34,067 nt of DNA from a bacterium (GTDB lineage: Bacteria > Patescibacteriota > Saccharimonadia > Saccharimonadales > UBA4665). The stretch's first letter is position 1, and each line of letters starts with the position of its first letter. A program made the translations under genes and the position numbers. Shown here one piece after another: positions 1 to 7,036 of this stretch. The stretch is from assembly GCA_021811685.1 (NCBI GenBank), contig JAJZNT010000014.1, forward strand, positions 1 to 34,067, read 5' to 3'. The notes below the pieces were generated by a model that had not been told where the DNA came from, searched no databases, and was given only the letters and a program-made list of their open reading frames with translations.

Positions 1-111
1 GAACGTCCCCACTGGACCCTGAAACTAAAAAGTCCGATGAGAGCCATGCTGGATGCGCTACAATTAGAAGCACGGCAGTCCAATATGTTATGGACGGATA
101 CAACTTGTTAA
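1..111 (+). CDS. C-terminal end of an unidentified protein (5' cut by window edge)
   Basis: Frame 1 is open from the first base to a TAA at 109-111 and gives 36 residues, beginning ERPHW and ending WTDTTC. The composition (HWTLKLK, then an amphipathic stretch MRAMLDALQLEARQS) is protein-like, and the next gene starts 28 nt later. No family can be recognised from so short a tail. It could be a chance open frame, but the lack of stops over the available length and the close spacing to the next gene favour a real 3' end. Confidence 0.45.
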   Translation, partial: ERPHWTLKLKSPMRAMLDALQLEARQSNMLWTDTTC

Positions 112-139
112 ATATTGTTTAATTTAGTATTAATTAACT

Positions 140-538
140 ATGCCTAGTGTAATGGCTTTAAATACTAAGGAAGTAATACCGTGTGAACAATGTCCTTTTT
201 TTCAAGAAATTACTTCTGAAACTAGAGAAGAATTCTTAAAGTCATTTGAGTACGTAACTGCGGTGCTTGGACAGACATCGATAGACACTTTATGGGAAAG
301 ACAGCAAGACTATATTGATGCCTTAAGGTCTGGTACCAAAACATGCTCAGGATATACGCCGATAAAGCCAGGCTGGAAAAGAATTATTAAATTCTTTGAG
401 GGAAAAATTGGACTGTCACTCGTAGAAAATGACCAGTGTCAGAATCCTGAGGCTAGAGGCGAGGCATCTGAACGACTTCTTTCAGCAATTAAAGATTTAC
501 AAAAAAAAGCGAAGACTTGCCTCCAGGGCACCTGTTAA
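140..538 (+). CDS. Unknown 132-aa Cys-containing protein
   Basis: I do not recognise this protein. It is 132 aa with no signal peptide or membrane segment. It has an N-terminal CxxC (CEQC), further single cysteines in the middle (TCSGY, DQCQN) and a C-terminal pair in TCLQGTC. The spacing would suit metal binding or redox chemistry, but this is inference. Most of the chain looks helical and charged (for example the REEFLKSFEY and SERLLSAIKDLQKKAK stretches). A -10-like TATTAA ends 6 nt before the ATG, so it may be read from a leaderless transcript. A second ATG four codons in (MALNTKEV) is an alternative start. Confidence 0.6.
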   Translation: MPSVMALNTKEVIPCEQCPFFQEITSETREEFLKSFEYVTAVLGQTSIDTLWERQQDYIDALRSGTKTCSGYTPIKPGWKRIIKFFEGKIGLSLVENDQCQNPEARGEASERLLSAIKDLQKKAKTCLQGTC

Positions 539-670
539 TAAATAATTTTAGTCTTACTAACATAAGCATTATATCACTCCTTACTTGCTGTTAGGGGATA
601 GTCCCCATTGATTATTATGGACATAATCATAAAAACATAATATAGTAAATATACATCTTTAAGAGGTTTT

Positions 671-1069
671 ATGGTTATGGCAGAAGTTCCTGATAGCGGT
701 AACTCAAGTTTACGCAGGTGGGCGCCGAGTCGTATTGCCTCGGCTTTGGTTTTAGTAATAGTAATTCTTGGCGGCGCTGCTTACGGTATATATACCCTTA
801 CCTCTTCCAGCCCGTCTAAACCGTCAGTATCTAGCCAAAGCCCTAAAGAACAATCAACAAAATCGCCTAACTCGGGCACTAATAACTCTTCTTCCGGTTC
901 AAACCCAGGAAGTTCAAATTCTACGCCGTCTACCAATCAAGGCAACTCAAGCGGCAGTCTTACTAACACCGGCCCAGGCGATACAGCACTAATCAGTTTC
1001 ATTGCGTTTAGTGCAATTGGAACGGTCACGCATTACGCTTTACGTAAGCTGCGCTCGTCTAATAACTAA
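671..1069 (+). CDS. Surface protein with Ser/Asn-rich stalk and LTNTGPGD sorting-like tail
   Basis: This small extracytoplasmic protein has no enzymatic domain. The order is: a short cytosolic N-terminus with RRWAPSR; a hydrophobic segment at about residues 22-42 (signal anchor or signal peptide); a long low-complexity stalk of Ser, Asn, Pro, Gly and Thr at about 45-98; then LTNTGPGD, a second hydrophobic segment and a basic tail ending RKLRSSNN. The motif + hydrophobic stretch + basic tail order is that of Gram-positive sorting signals of LPXTG type, here with xNTGPGD. An SD-like AGAGG lies 4-5 nt before the first ATG; a second ATG at 677 (MAEVPDS) would give 10 nt. It may be a wall- or membrane-tethered display protein, but the role is unknown. 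Confidence 0.7.
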   Translation: MVMAEVPDSGNSSLRRWAPSRIASALVLVIVILGGAAYGIYTLTSSSPSKPSVSSQSPKEQSTKSPNSGTNNSSSGSNPGSSNSTPSTNQGNSSGSLTNTGPGDTALISFIAFSAIGTVTHYALRKLRSSNN

Positions 1070-1117
1070 CGCTGGACTCTAATAGCTTAAAGTGCTTGTT
1101 AAAATATCGTTGACTTC

Positions 1118-1231
1118 AAAAAAGAAAACAGGACCCTACTAACACTTAATCGTAAAAACGAAAATTGTAGCTTGATGCTACAACGTGTGTTCAGGTCCTC
1201 TTCCCAGAGAGATCATCGTTGCCTCTCTGGG
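1118..1231 (-). ncRNA. Candidate structured RNA / structured 3' UTR ending in a terminator
   Basis: Read on the minus strand, downstream of the gene ending at 1250, the sequence folds into two adjacent structures. The first is a 9-bp hairpin pairing 1203-1211 with 1223-1231 (arms CCCAGAGAG/CTCTCTGGG, 11-nt loop). Three bases further is a branched structure closed by 1130-1135 with 1194-1199 (AGGACC/GGTCCT), then 1141-1145 with 1187-1191 (AACAC/GTGTT). Inside that are a 7-bp hairpin 1165-1171/1177-1183 and a small hairpin with an AAAA loop at 1151-1160. Immediately after the closing stem the minus strand runs into a U-rich tract (complement of 1118-1129, TTTTCTTTTTT). It could be an elaborate terminator or an sRNA. 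No known RNA family is recognised. Confidence 0.45.
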
Positions 1232-1249
1232 GCTAGGCCAATAGGTTTT

Positions 1250-1687
1250 TTACCCCTCGGGTCTAGAGCTCGACGATGAGTCAAGCCCCATTGGTACATA
1301 CCCAAAGACTTTAGCGTCTTTTGAGAGCTTATACCTTTCCGAAGGATTTTGGACCCTTATCCTTATGCCTATAAGTAGCGTAAGTAGCGGTGAAATCACC
1401 GCGACGGCACTTAGCAGGCATACGATACGGCCCGTATCAGGAAGCATCCATACTCCATGCTTCCAATACTGGACAAGGCCCTGCCATGTTAGGTTGCTCC
1501 CATAGCGAACTAACACTATGAGAAATAGACCCCCCGTAAGGGCCTGCGCCAACATTAAGGCCAGGTAGCGCCCAATCGTCCAGACTTTACTACTGAATGC
1601 AATCCAGTAGTAAAAAATACCGAATATTCCAAATAGGGGGACGAAAAATAAAAGGTCCTGAAGACCGGTTGGGGTTACGAAGGGCAT
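1250..1687 (-). CDS. Unknown 3-TM membrane protein, 145 aa
   Basis: I do not recognise the family. The start at 1687 is chosen because a strong SD (AAGGAG, 8 nt spacing) precedes that ATG; a longer frame back to a TTG at 1735 would put the SD inside the gene. The chain has three hydrophobic segments at about residues 10-30, 38-60 and 85-107, then a basic cytosolic-looking region and a Ser-rich tail (GLDSSSSSRPEG). It is the last gene before a strong terminator-like structure. It lies 158 nt downstream of the TM/coiled-coil gene on the same strand and may share a transcript with it. Confidence 0.65.
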   Translation of the reverse strand: MPFVTPTGLQDLLFFVPLFGIFGIFYYWIAFSSKVWTIGRYLALMLAQALTGGLFLIVLVRYGSNLTWQGLVQYWKHGVWMLPDTGRIVCLLSAVAVISPLLTLLIGIRIRVQNPSERYKLSKDAKVFGYVPMGLDSSSSSRPEG

Positions 1688-1844
1688 TTTAGCTTCTCCT
1701 TTTTGGTCTAGGGAAAGGTGCGGCAAAAGCGACAAGAGTCACCTATGCGAACTTGCATAATAACATATAACCAATATAAAAGCAAGCACCTATATATTAT
1801 TGTTTTGTATAAGCCGCATGCTTGGTCTTGAGAAACTTAATGAC

Positions 1845-2111
1845 TTAAGGAATAGCTATTGAAGTTGATTGGGCCTTTTGCAGAGTCGTATTGATATTGT
1901 TGAGGTTCTTATTTACGGTATCGAATTGGGCATTCAGGGTATTTACCTTGCTGTCCAGATTATTGTTTAGGTTAGTAACGCTATGGCTAACTTTTACTCC
2001 GGCAAAGATTAAAAAGGCCACGATGACAACTAAAGCTATAAAGTTAAGCGTGGCGATGATGCTTAAATAAACTAACAAGCCTTTTCCATATTTAGGTTCT
2101 ACTTCTTCCAT
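1845..2111 (-). CDS. Small TM + coiled-coil protein, 88 aa
   Basis: One membrane segment at about residues 12-38 is followed by a soluble tail of roughly 45 residues rich in Leu, Val, Asn, Gln and Lys in heptad-like spacing (SVTNLNNNLDSKVNTL and onward). This predicts a parallel coiled coil or an oligomerising stalk. The start ATG at 2111 follows the upstream gene's stop by only 12 nt, with GGGAG just before it, so the two are probably co-transcribed. No catalytic residues are visible. It may be a helper subunit of the neighbouring permease-like protein, but that is inference from position only. Confidence 0.6.
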   Translation of the reverse strand: MEEVEPKYGKGLLVYLSIIATLNFIALVVIVAFLIFAGVKVSHSVTNLNNNLDSKVNTLNAQFDTVNKNLNNINTTLQKAQSTSIAIP

Positions 2112-2123
2112 GGCTCCCTTTCA

Positions 2124-2585
2124 TTACTCCTTAATTATCTTTCCTAGCAGGTCCTCTGCCTGCTGGTAAAAAGAGGGGCGGCGTTTAGCCTTCTCTTCTT
2201 TTATTGAATCGTGCAGCTTATGCATGGCTCCCGGTTTTTCCAGCTTGTCCAGCAGTTTTTGGAACTGCTGGTCCAGTTCTTCAATTTCCTCATCGGTCAT
2301 CTCTTCTAAGCCCACAAATGAGTCGCGGGCTTTTTGATTGGCGGTGATCAGCTCGTTTAACTTGAGCTGGATTGATTTGCTATTGCGGTTTTCACTGCTT
2401 TGCAAGGAAAAAATCATCAAGAAAATAATTACATCGGTAATGGTGGCGATTGATACCAGCCAGGTATTGGAAAAATGGAAATACGGGCCGGTAAGCAGCC
2501 AGACCAGGACTCCGACTATTGCCAGAGCAAAAGCAAAAGTAGAACCGGTAAAGCGGGATAGCCAGTGCGAAAATTTATGTACCAT
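2124..2585 (-). CDS. Low-affinity iron permease family membrane protein
   Basis: The 153-aa protein has the typical N-terminus of the small bacterial homologues of the low-affinity iron permease family (Pfam Iron_permease). It shows F-TGSTFAFALA, a first TM at about 16-33, LTGPYFHFSNTW, a second TM at about 42-62, then the conserved stretch SSENRNSKSIQLKLNELI. The rest is a soluble, highly charged, probably helical domain (about 80-153). The match is to a family whose bacterial members are mostly uncharacterised, so iron transport itself is not proven. It heads a minus-strand run with the TM/coiled-coil gene 12 nt downstream and is divergent from bcp. Confidence 0.75.
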   Translation of the reverse strand: MVHKFSHWLSRFTGSTFAFALAIVGVLVWLLTGPYFHFSNTWLVSIATITDVIIFLMIFSLQSSENRNSKSIQLKLNELITANQKARDSFVGLEEMTDEEIEELDQQFQKLLDKLEKPGAMHKLHDSIKEEKAKRRPSFYQQAEDLLGKIIKE

Positions 2586-2642
2586 AAGATTATTTTTTAA
2601 ATGTTAGCCAGCTTTAAGCATAATTATAACTAAAATGTCGTA

Positions 2643-2658
2643 TATAATAAAAATCATG
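2643..2658 (+). promoter_or_regulatory. TATAAT -10 box giving a leaderless bcp mRNA
   Basis: A consensus TATAAT at 2643-2648 is followed by exactly 7 nt and then the ATG at 2656 of the peroxiredoxin gene, with no Shine-Dalgarno. Transcription would start at or within a base of the A of ATG. This also decides the start in favour of 2656 over the ATG at 2635, which lies upstream of the -10. Confidence 0.65.
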
Positions 2659-3117
2659 AAACAAGCACCGAATTTTAAACTGCAAGATCAAGACGGAAAA
2701 TGGCATGAGTTAAAGGATTATAGCGGGCGTTGGCTGGTGCTGTACTTTTATCCCAAAGACGACACTCCCGGCTGCACCACGGAAGCCTGCAGTTTTAGGG
2801 ATGGCCGTTCGGACATAGCCGATCTTGGCAGTGTTGACGTAGTCGGTGTGAGCATTGACTCCATTGAGTCACATAAAAAGTTTGCTCAAAAACATCAGCT
2901 AAACTTTACATTACTCGCCGATCCCGATCACTCTGTTGTTGAGGCCTATGGCTCCTGGAAGAAAAAAAGATTTTTCAGTAAAACAATACCGGGAACTCAG
3001 CGCAATACTTTTATTATCTCCCCTGAAGGAAACATAGTGAAAGAGTATATAGGAGTTAATCCTATTAACCACTCGAAAGAGGTTGTTGAGGATCTGAAGC
3101 GGCTGATTGCCGGTTAA
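2656..3117 (+). CDS. bcp: Thioredoxin-dependent thiol peroxidase (peroxiredoxin Q / BCP)
   Basis: It reduces hydrogen peroxide and organic hydroperoxides using thiols, usually from thioredoxin, in the cytosol. The 153-aa length is normal for the family. The active site PKDDTPGCTTEAC is intact, with peroxidatic Cys40 and resolving Cys45 in the five-residue spacing of the atypical 2-Cys PrxQ type. The PGTQRNTFII segment near residue 120 fits the conserved R of the family. The start at 2656 is chosen because a TATAAT box sits 7 nt upstream. The last 53 bases overlap the 3' end of a convergent unknown gene. Confidence 0.95.
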   Translation: MKQAPNFKLQDQDGKWHELKDYSGRWLVLYFYPKDDTPGCTTEACSFRDGRSDIADLGSVDVVGVSIDSIESHKKFAQKHQLNFTLLADPDHSVVEAYGSWKKKRFFSKTIPGTQRNTFIISPEGNIVKEYIGVNPINHSKEVVEDLKRLIAG

Positions 3118-3556
3118 TAGACAAAATTTTTGCTAGGTTACCTTCAGGAGCGCGACCTGCCGGATGTTGATAGTATGCCCATAACTCTTCATAGAACTGC
3201 GGTTTGGGCCAGCTCGCCGGTTGAGCTTTTTCTAGTAATGCCTTGGCTACTGGACCAAACTCCTCTACGGTAGTGTCTCCACATACTACTCTACCTGCGT
3301 AGTTGCTAATCGACTCCCTTACTATGACATTTGCTTGTTTAGCTGCTTTTAGCCTAAATGCACATTCTAGGCCAAATACTACGAAAAGTTTACCGACTTT
3401 TTTGTTAATAATGCTCAGGTCCCGAACTTTTTCATTATCCTCAATTTGGTTATGTATTCCTTTTAAGAGATCGTCTACAGATAAAGGTTTGCCTACTTCT
3501 TGTTTGCTCTTAGACATAAGAAGAAGTTCGGTGCCGGTAATCCACGAAACTACCAT
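3065..3556 (-). CDS. Unknown 163-aa soluble protein, convergent overlap with bcp
   Basis: I do not recognise the family. The sequence looks coding throughout (normal amino acid mix, W-rich segment PASWPKPQFYEELWAYYQ near the end) and is preferred over the antisense frame at 3303-3584. It has no signal peptide. The ATG at 3556 gives a hydrophobic N-terminus (MVVSWITG), while an internal ATG at 3517 (MSKSKQEV) gives a more typical cytosolic start and 150 aa; neither has a clear SD. The 3' end runs 53 bases into the bcp coding region on the other strand. Confidence 0.6.
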   Translation of the reverse strand: MVVSWITGTELLLMSKSKQEVGKPLSVDDLLKGIHNQIEDNEKVRDLSIINKKVGKLFVVFGLECAFRLKAAKQANVIVRESISNYAGRVVCGDTTVEEFGPVAKALLEKAQPASWPKPQFYEELWAYYQHPAGRAPEGNLAKILSINRQSAASDPQQPLSSG

Positions 3557-3620
3557 TTTGCTGCTATTGTCTCTCGCATATTAGTTTAATAGTTTAGCTT
3601 GTGCTCTTCGAAGGTAGTAT

Positions 3621-4265
3621 CTAATGTTTCAAAGAGGATATAAAAGCATCCTTAAGATATAACGTTTTCTCGGAACTGGCAAGGTCTAAGATTAGCTCAG
3701 CAATGTCTTTTGGCTCCATTGCGCTATTATCTTGGCTTGAGGTAGCCATTTTATCCGGGTATAGATTAGTGATCTGGTATTGCTCCGGAGGGTATTCCTT
3801 TTGCAGCGAATTAAAAAAGTGAGCCTCGGCCGTCTTGGCGGGACCGTATGCACTATTGTTCGCTAGTGGGGTTACCCCTGTAGAAGAAATAATATTAACT
3901 ATCTTGGCTTGAGCAAAATTATTGATCAGTCCGCGTGTCATATGTACTGCGCTAAAGTAAATTGATTGCATTTGGCTGACGTAGTCTTCCGGTTTCAGTT
4001 CCTGTAGCTTGCCGCCTTTGTATCCTCCGGCATTATTAATTAGGCAAACAGGGTCATTACCCGCTTCGTTTTTAAGCGTCTGCCAAAAATTATTGGCTGC
4101 ATCATAATCCGAGTTATCGAACTGGTAATACATAGTTTCGGATACTAATTGTTCCGGCCTTGGAGACGTTCCGGTTCCGATTACGCTCCAACCGTTAGCA
4201 GCAAAGGTGTTAGCTACAACTAAACCCAGTCCCCTGCTGGCTCCGGTTATAATCACATATTTCAT
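3621..4265 (-). CDS. SDR-family oxidoreductase, 214 aa, coupled to VKOR
   Basis: It is a short-chain dehydrogenase/reductase with a Rossmann fold. Visible motifs are TGASRGLG at about residues 7-14 (cofactor binding), NNAG at 77-80, catalytic Ser near 127, and Y140xxxK144 (YGPAK). The substrate cannot be told from the sequence. The length, 214 aa, is at the short end for classical SDRs, mainly through a short C-terminal substrate loop. Its ATG overlaps the TGA of the VKOR gene (ATGA), so translation is likely coupled; a longer frame starting at 4289 would run back into VKOR and is less likely. Confidence 0.85.
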   Translation of the reverse strand: MKYVIITGASRGLGLVVANTFAANGWSVIGTGTSPRPEQLVSETMYYQFDNSDYDAANNFWQTLKNEAGNDPVCLINNAGGYKGGKLQELKPEDYVSQMQSIYFSAVHMTRGLINNFAQAKIVNIISSTGVTPLANNSAYGPAKTAEAHFFNSLQKEYPPEQYQITNLYPDKMATSSQDNSAMEPKDIAELILDLASSEKTLYLKDAFISSLKH

Positions 4266-4858
4266 AGATGTTTTCCGTAGTAATACCAAAAGTGGTTAAG
4301 AATGAACGCTATGACTAATATAATCCACAACAGCAAAATATCTAAGTGGTGTTTTCTGACCCAGGTATAGCCCTTTCTGTCACGTAACTTCTTAAATAAG
4401 CCGTGGTCGATACTATAAAGAGAGGTGTACCAAAACAGCGTAGTCGTTACGGCATCTACGCTTAAACAGTACGGACAAAGTGCATGGATTTCAAACATAC
4501 TCTTAACCAATAAATAATATGCCCCGATAATTCCCAGGCTTACGCCGGACCAAAGTGTCGCTAAAAACCATCTTTTATATTTAGCCTTTGCCAGCAGGCT
4601 TACTCCTACCGTTGCCAGCACGGCAAAAGCGGCTATCCCGTAAAACGGATAGGGCAATCCAAGGATTGAATCTCCTTTAAAAGTTATAACGTCACCGCAA
4701 CTAATTACCGGGTTTAAATTGCATGATGGGATATAGTTAGGATTCTTGGCGATAGATAATGTGTCGTGTGCCAATATTAAAGATGCTACTACTCCAATTA
4801 TCCCGCCGATTGTTAGTAGCCACGGATAAACTTTCTCTAAGCTAAGTCCGGATTTCAC
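4262..4858 (-). CDS. Vitamin K epoxide reductase (VKOR) family thiol oxidase
   Basis: This integral membrane protein of the VKOR family takes electrons from periplasmic/extracellular thiols and passes them to quinone, driving disulfide formation. It has about five hydrophobic segments. The four expected cysteines are present: the loop pair C46 and C54 and the active CxxC at C128-P-Y-C131. There is no fused thioredoxin domain, unlike many bacterial VKORs, and no DsbA-like partner in the window. The start is GTG at 4858, with TATAAT ending 6 nt upstream, so it is probably leaderless. Cys-rich exported proteins elsewhere in the window (21390, 27430) are candidate clients. Confidence 0.88.
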   Translation of the reverse strand: MKSGLSLEKVYPWLLTIGGIIGVVASLILAHDTLSIAKNPNYIPSCNLNPVISCGDVITFKGDSILGLPYPFYGIAAFAVLATVGVSLLAKAKYKRWFLATLWSGVSLGIIGAYYLLVKSMFEIHALCPYCLSVDAVTTTLFWYTSLYSIDHGLFKKLRDRKGYTWVRKHHLDILLLWIILVIAFILNHFWYYYGKHL

Positions 4859-4870
4859 GTTAGTATTATA
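4856..4870 (-). promoter_or_regulatory. TATAAT -10 box giving a leaderless VKOR mRNA
   Basis: On the minus strand TATAAT (complement of 4865-4870) is followed by ACTAAC and then the GTG start codon at 4858. Six bases separate the hexamer and the start codon, and there is no SD. Confidence 0.6.
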
Positions 4871-4936
4871 GCGGTTTAAGGCTTAGGTTGCCTAACTATA
4901 CCGATGCATTCCGATAACTTTTTGCAATAAGAGCTG

Positions 4937-6163
4937 TCATTCCCAGCGGAATACCCGGAAAGCGATGGCGTATATAATAACCATCCACACGCCCATAACC
5001 GCTAGTTGAGGGCCAAGATCAAGCAGGCTTTTGCCTTGGGTTAGAATCATGCGGGCGCCGTCAATTACCGGAGTAAGCGGCATATAGTTAGTAACACTCT
5101 GCAGCCACTGAGGCATTAGATAGCGCGGGAAAAACACTCCGGTTAAGAACATCATCGGAAAGACTATGATGTTCCCGAGCGGCGCAACTTGGCGTTCGTT
5201 TTTAGCCCAACCGCCGAGCGCCAGACCGATACCTAGGATTAAGACGATGCCTATAGCTAAGAAGGCAGTCAGGGTTATGTAATCTCCTACTACCTTCAGG
5301 TTATAGATACCTACGGCTACAGCGATCATGGCCGCAAGCGACATTAGCCCGGTTATTGCTTGGCCTATCATGTTGGACAAGAAGAACTGCCAAACTCTTA
5401 AAGGTGTTGTGTGTAGTCGGCGTAGTATCCCCATTTTCTTAAGTTCCGGAAAAACATTCATTGGTCCGAAGATTCCCGAGCCTAGAACGGCAAAGCCAAG
5501 CAGACCAGTGAAAGTGTAATCAAAAGCGGTCAAGCTGTATTTATTGGTAACTTTGCTGACTACTTTAAGCGGTTTTTCGACTTTGACAAAACGATTGGTA
5601 ATCGAGTCGAATTGCGATTGCATGATTGAAGACAATGCTTGAGCTTCCTGAGCATTACTTTGACTGTAGTTAATGACAGCGTCTCCGCTTGGAATACCGT
5701 TGCTGTTTAGTTTTCCAAAGCCTGGGGGCAGCTCAATTATGACGTCTATTTCGCCTCGGCTCATACTTTGATTGGCTTCAGAGATAGTAGTTGCGCTTTT
5801 GGATATGTTAAAGGTCTTATCATTTTTGAGGCTATTCTGATACTCATTAGCTAGCGCCGTATGGGATTCATTGATTAAGGCAACCCGGTAAGATACATGG
5901 CCGCTGTGAGATAAACTGCCAAAAACAAACAGAAAGATCAGCGGAAACAGGAAGGTAAAGAATAAAGCCACCCTATCTCTAAATACTCGCTTTAGATTGA
6001 CTACAAAAAAGACCCAAACAGTGTATAGCTTAAGGGCCCAGGGCGGCAGATTAAGCTTGGTATCATTAGGATCCGTCTGGCGGTTATTTAGGGTGCGCTT
6101 AATGATAACCCGGATAATCCGGAATACGATTAGAGCGGCAATTATAAAGACTAGATACTTCAT
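4937..6163 (-). CDS. ABC-2 type exporter permease with an extra N-terminal TM
   Basis: It is the membrane subunit of an ABC-2 exporter (drug/lipid/polysaccharide type). The core has a TM at about 65-85 (RVALFFTFLFPLIFLFVFG), a long extracytoplasmic region of roughly 130 residues, then about five TM segments with the conserved permease pattern LRRLHTTPLRVWQFFLSN and the FPMMFLTGVFFPR / MPLTPVIDGAR elements near the end. Ahead of this is an unusual extra hydrophobic segment at residues 1-21 followed by a basic linker. Its ATG overlaps the stop of the ATPase gene (TAATG), so the two form an operon. The substrate is not evident. Confidence 0.88.
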   Translation of the reverse strand: MKYLVFIIAALIVFRIIRVIIKRTLNNRQTDPNDTKLNLPPWALKLYTVWVFFVVNLKRVFRDRVALFFTFLFPLIFLFVFGSLSHSGHVSYRVALINESHTALANEYQNSLKNDKTFNISKSATTISEANQSMSRGEIDVIIELPPGFGKLNSNGIPSGDAVINYSQSNAQEAQALSSIMQSQFDSITNRFVKVEKPLKVVSKVTNKYSLTAFDYTFTGLLGFAVLGSGIFGPMNVFPELKKMGILRRLHTTPLRVWQFFLSNMIGQAITGLMSLAAMIAVAVGIYNLKVVGDYITLTAFLAIGIVLILGIGLALGGWAKNERQVAPLGNIIVFPMMFLTGVFFPRYLMPQWLQSVTNYMPLTPVIDGARMILTQGKSLLDLGPQLAVMGVWMVIIYAIAFRVFRWE

Positions 6164-6927
6164 TAACTGTCTCTCCCTAATTCTTTTCCGGTTAAATCAA
6201 TAAAGACATCCTCGAGATTTGCTTTTTCAATCTCTTGTTTTTTAGTAAAACCACGCTTTAGCAGGGCTTTAATTAGAGCTTTGGGAGTATCCAAAGCAAT
6301 AATTTTGCCGTTGTCCATAATGGCTATCCGGTCGCATAGCATTTGAGCCTCTTCCATGTAGTGGGTAGTTAAAATGACGCTGATGCCGCGCTTCTTTAAT
6401 TCCTCGATCAGTTCCCATAAATTACGTCTGGCTTGAGGGTCAAGTCCGGTTGTCGGTTCGTCCAGGAAAAAGACTTTAGGGTTATGTACCAGGGCGGTGA
6501 CAATTGAAAAGCGTTGTTTTTGACCTCCGGAAAGCTGCTCAACGTAGGAGTTAGCCTTATCTCCCAGGTTTACTTCTTCTAGAAATTGTTTAGGGTTAAC
6601 CTTCTCGCCGTAAGCTGCGGCAAACATTTGGATAATCTCGGTTAACTTTGTCCGGTCCTGAAAACCTGGAGTTTGCGGCTGCACCCCGATTACCCCTCGG
6701 ATCTCGTATGGACTTGAGGCGACATCGATACCGTTAATACTGGCGCTGCCGCTGTCTATACTGCGCAAGGTCTCAAGCATCTCAAGTGTAGTGGTTTTCC
6801 CTGCTCCGTTTGGACCCAATATGCCGAATATCTCGCCTTTTTTAACTTCGAAACTTATATTATCTACGGCTTTTACTTCACCGTAAGATTTTGACAGCTT
6901 CTTAACTTTTAAAATTGCTTCTGGCAT
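6163..6927 (-). CDS. ABC exporter ATP-binding subunit (DrrA-like)
   Basis: This is the cytosolic ATPase that energises the permease encoded directly downstream. All motifs are present: Walker A GPNGAGKTT at about 38-46, Q-loop in GVQPQ near 81, signature LSGGQ at 132-136, Walker B VFFLDEP at about 152-158 with the D-loop GLDP, and the switch His at 189 (LTTHYMEEA). The C-terminus NLEDVFIDLTGKEL is typical of the drug/lipid exporter branch (DrrA/CcmA-type). The length, 254 aa, is slightly short for the branch, which often exceeds 300 aa. Confidence 0.93.
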   Translation of the reverse strand: MPEAILKVKKLSKSYGEVKAVDNISFEVKKGEIFGILGPNGAGKTTTLEMLETLRSIDSGSASINGIDVASSPYEIRGVIGVQPQTPGFQDRTKLTEIIQMFAAAYGEKVNPKQFLEEVNLGDKANSYVEQLSGGQKQRFSIVTALVHNPKVFFLDEPTTGLDPQARRNLWELIEELKKRGISVILTTHYMEEAQMLCDRIAIMDNGKIIALDTPKALIKALLKRGFTKKQEIEKANLEDVFIDLTGKELGRDS

Positions 6928-6990
6928 TTCTTGTAAGCTATTAATTTTATTCCAAAATCATTCTTAGCTACTTCATGATAGCAACCGCTA

Positions 6991-7023
6991 ACACTTAAGC
7001 CAAGGCCGGCACTACTTAAGTAT
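6991..7023. repeat. Inverted repeat in the 109-nt gap before the ABC genes
   Basis: ACTTAAG at 6993-6999 pairs with CTTAAGT at 7015-7021 around a 15-nt loop that contains GGCCGGC; a mismatch and two more pairs extend the arms. No T-tract follows on either strand, so it looks more like a regulatory dyad or a mRNA stem than an intrinsic terminator. It lies between the end of the 7037-7831 gene and the ABC ATPase start. Confidence 0.35.
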
Positions 7024-7036
7024 TAGATTAATCCTG

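Noticed and set aside
70-96. Short dyad GTCCA/TGGAC near 78-95 as an operator
   Set aside because: Only five pairs and it lies inside the partial coding frame 1-111; expected by chance.
768-992. Overlapping plus-strand frame of 74 codons inside the surface protein gene
   Set aside because: Out-of-frame shadow of the low-complexity stalk; no start signal and no protein-like pattern.
3303-3584. Plus-strand 93-codon frame opposite the 163-aa unknown protein
   Set aside because: The minus-strand frame is longer and more protein-like; the plus frame is rich in Leu/Ser from reversed codons.
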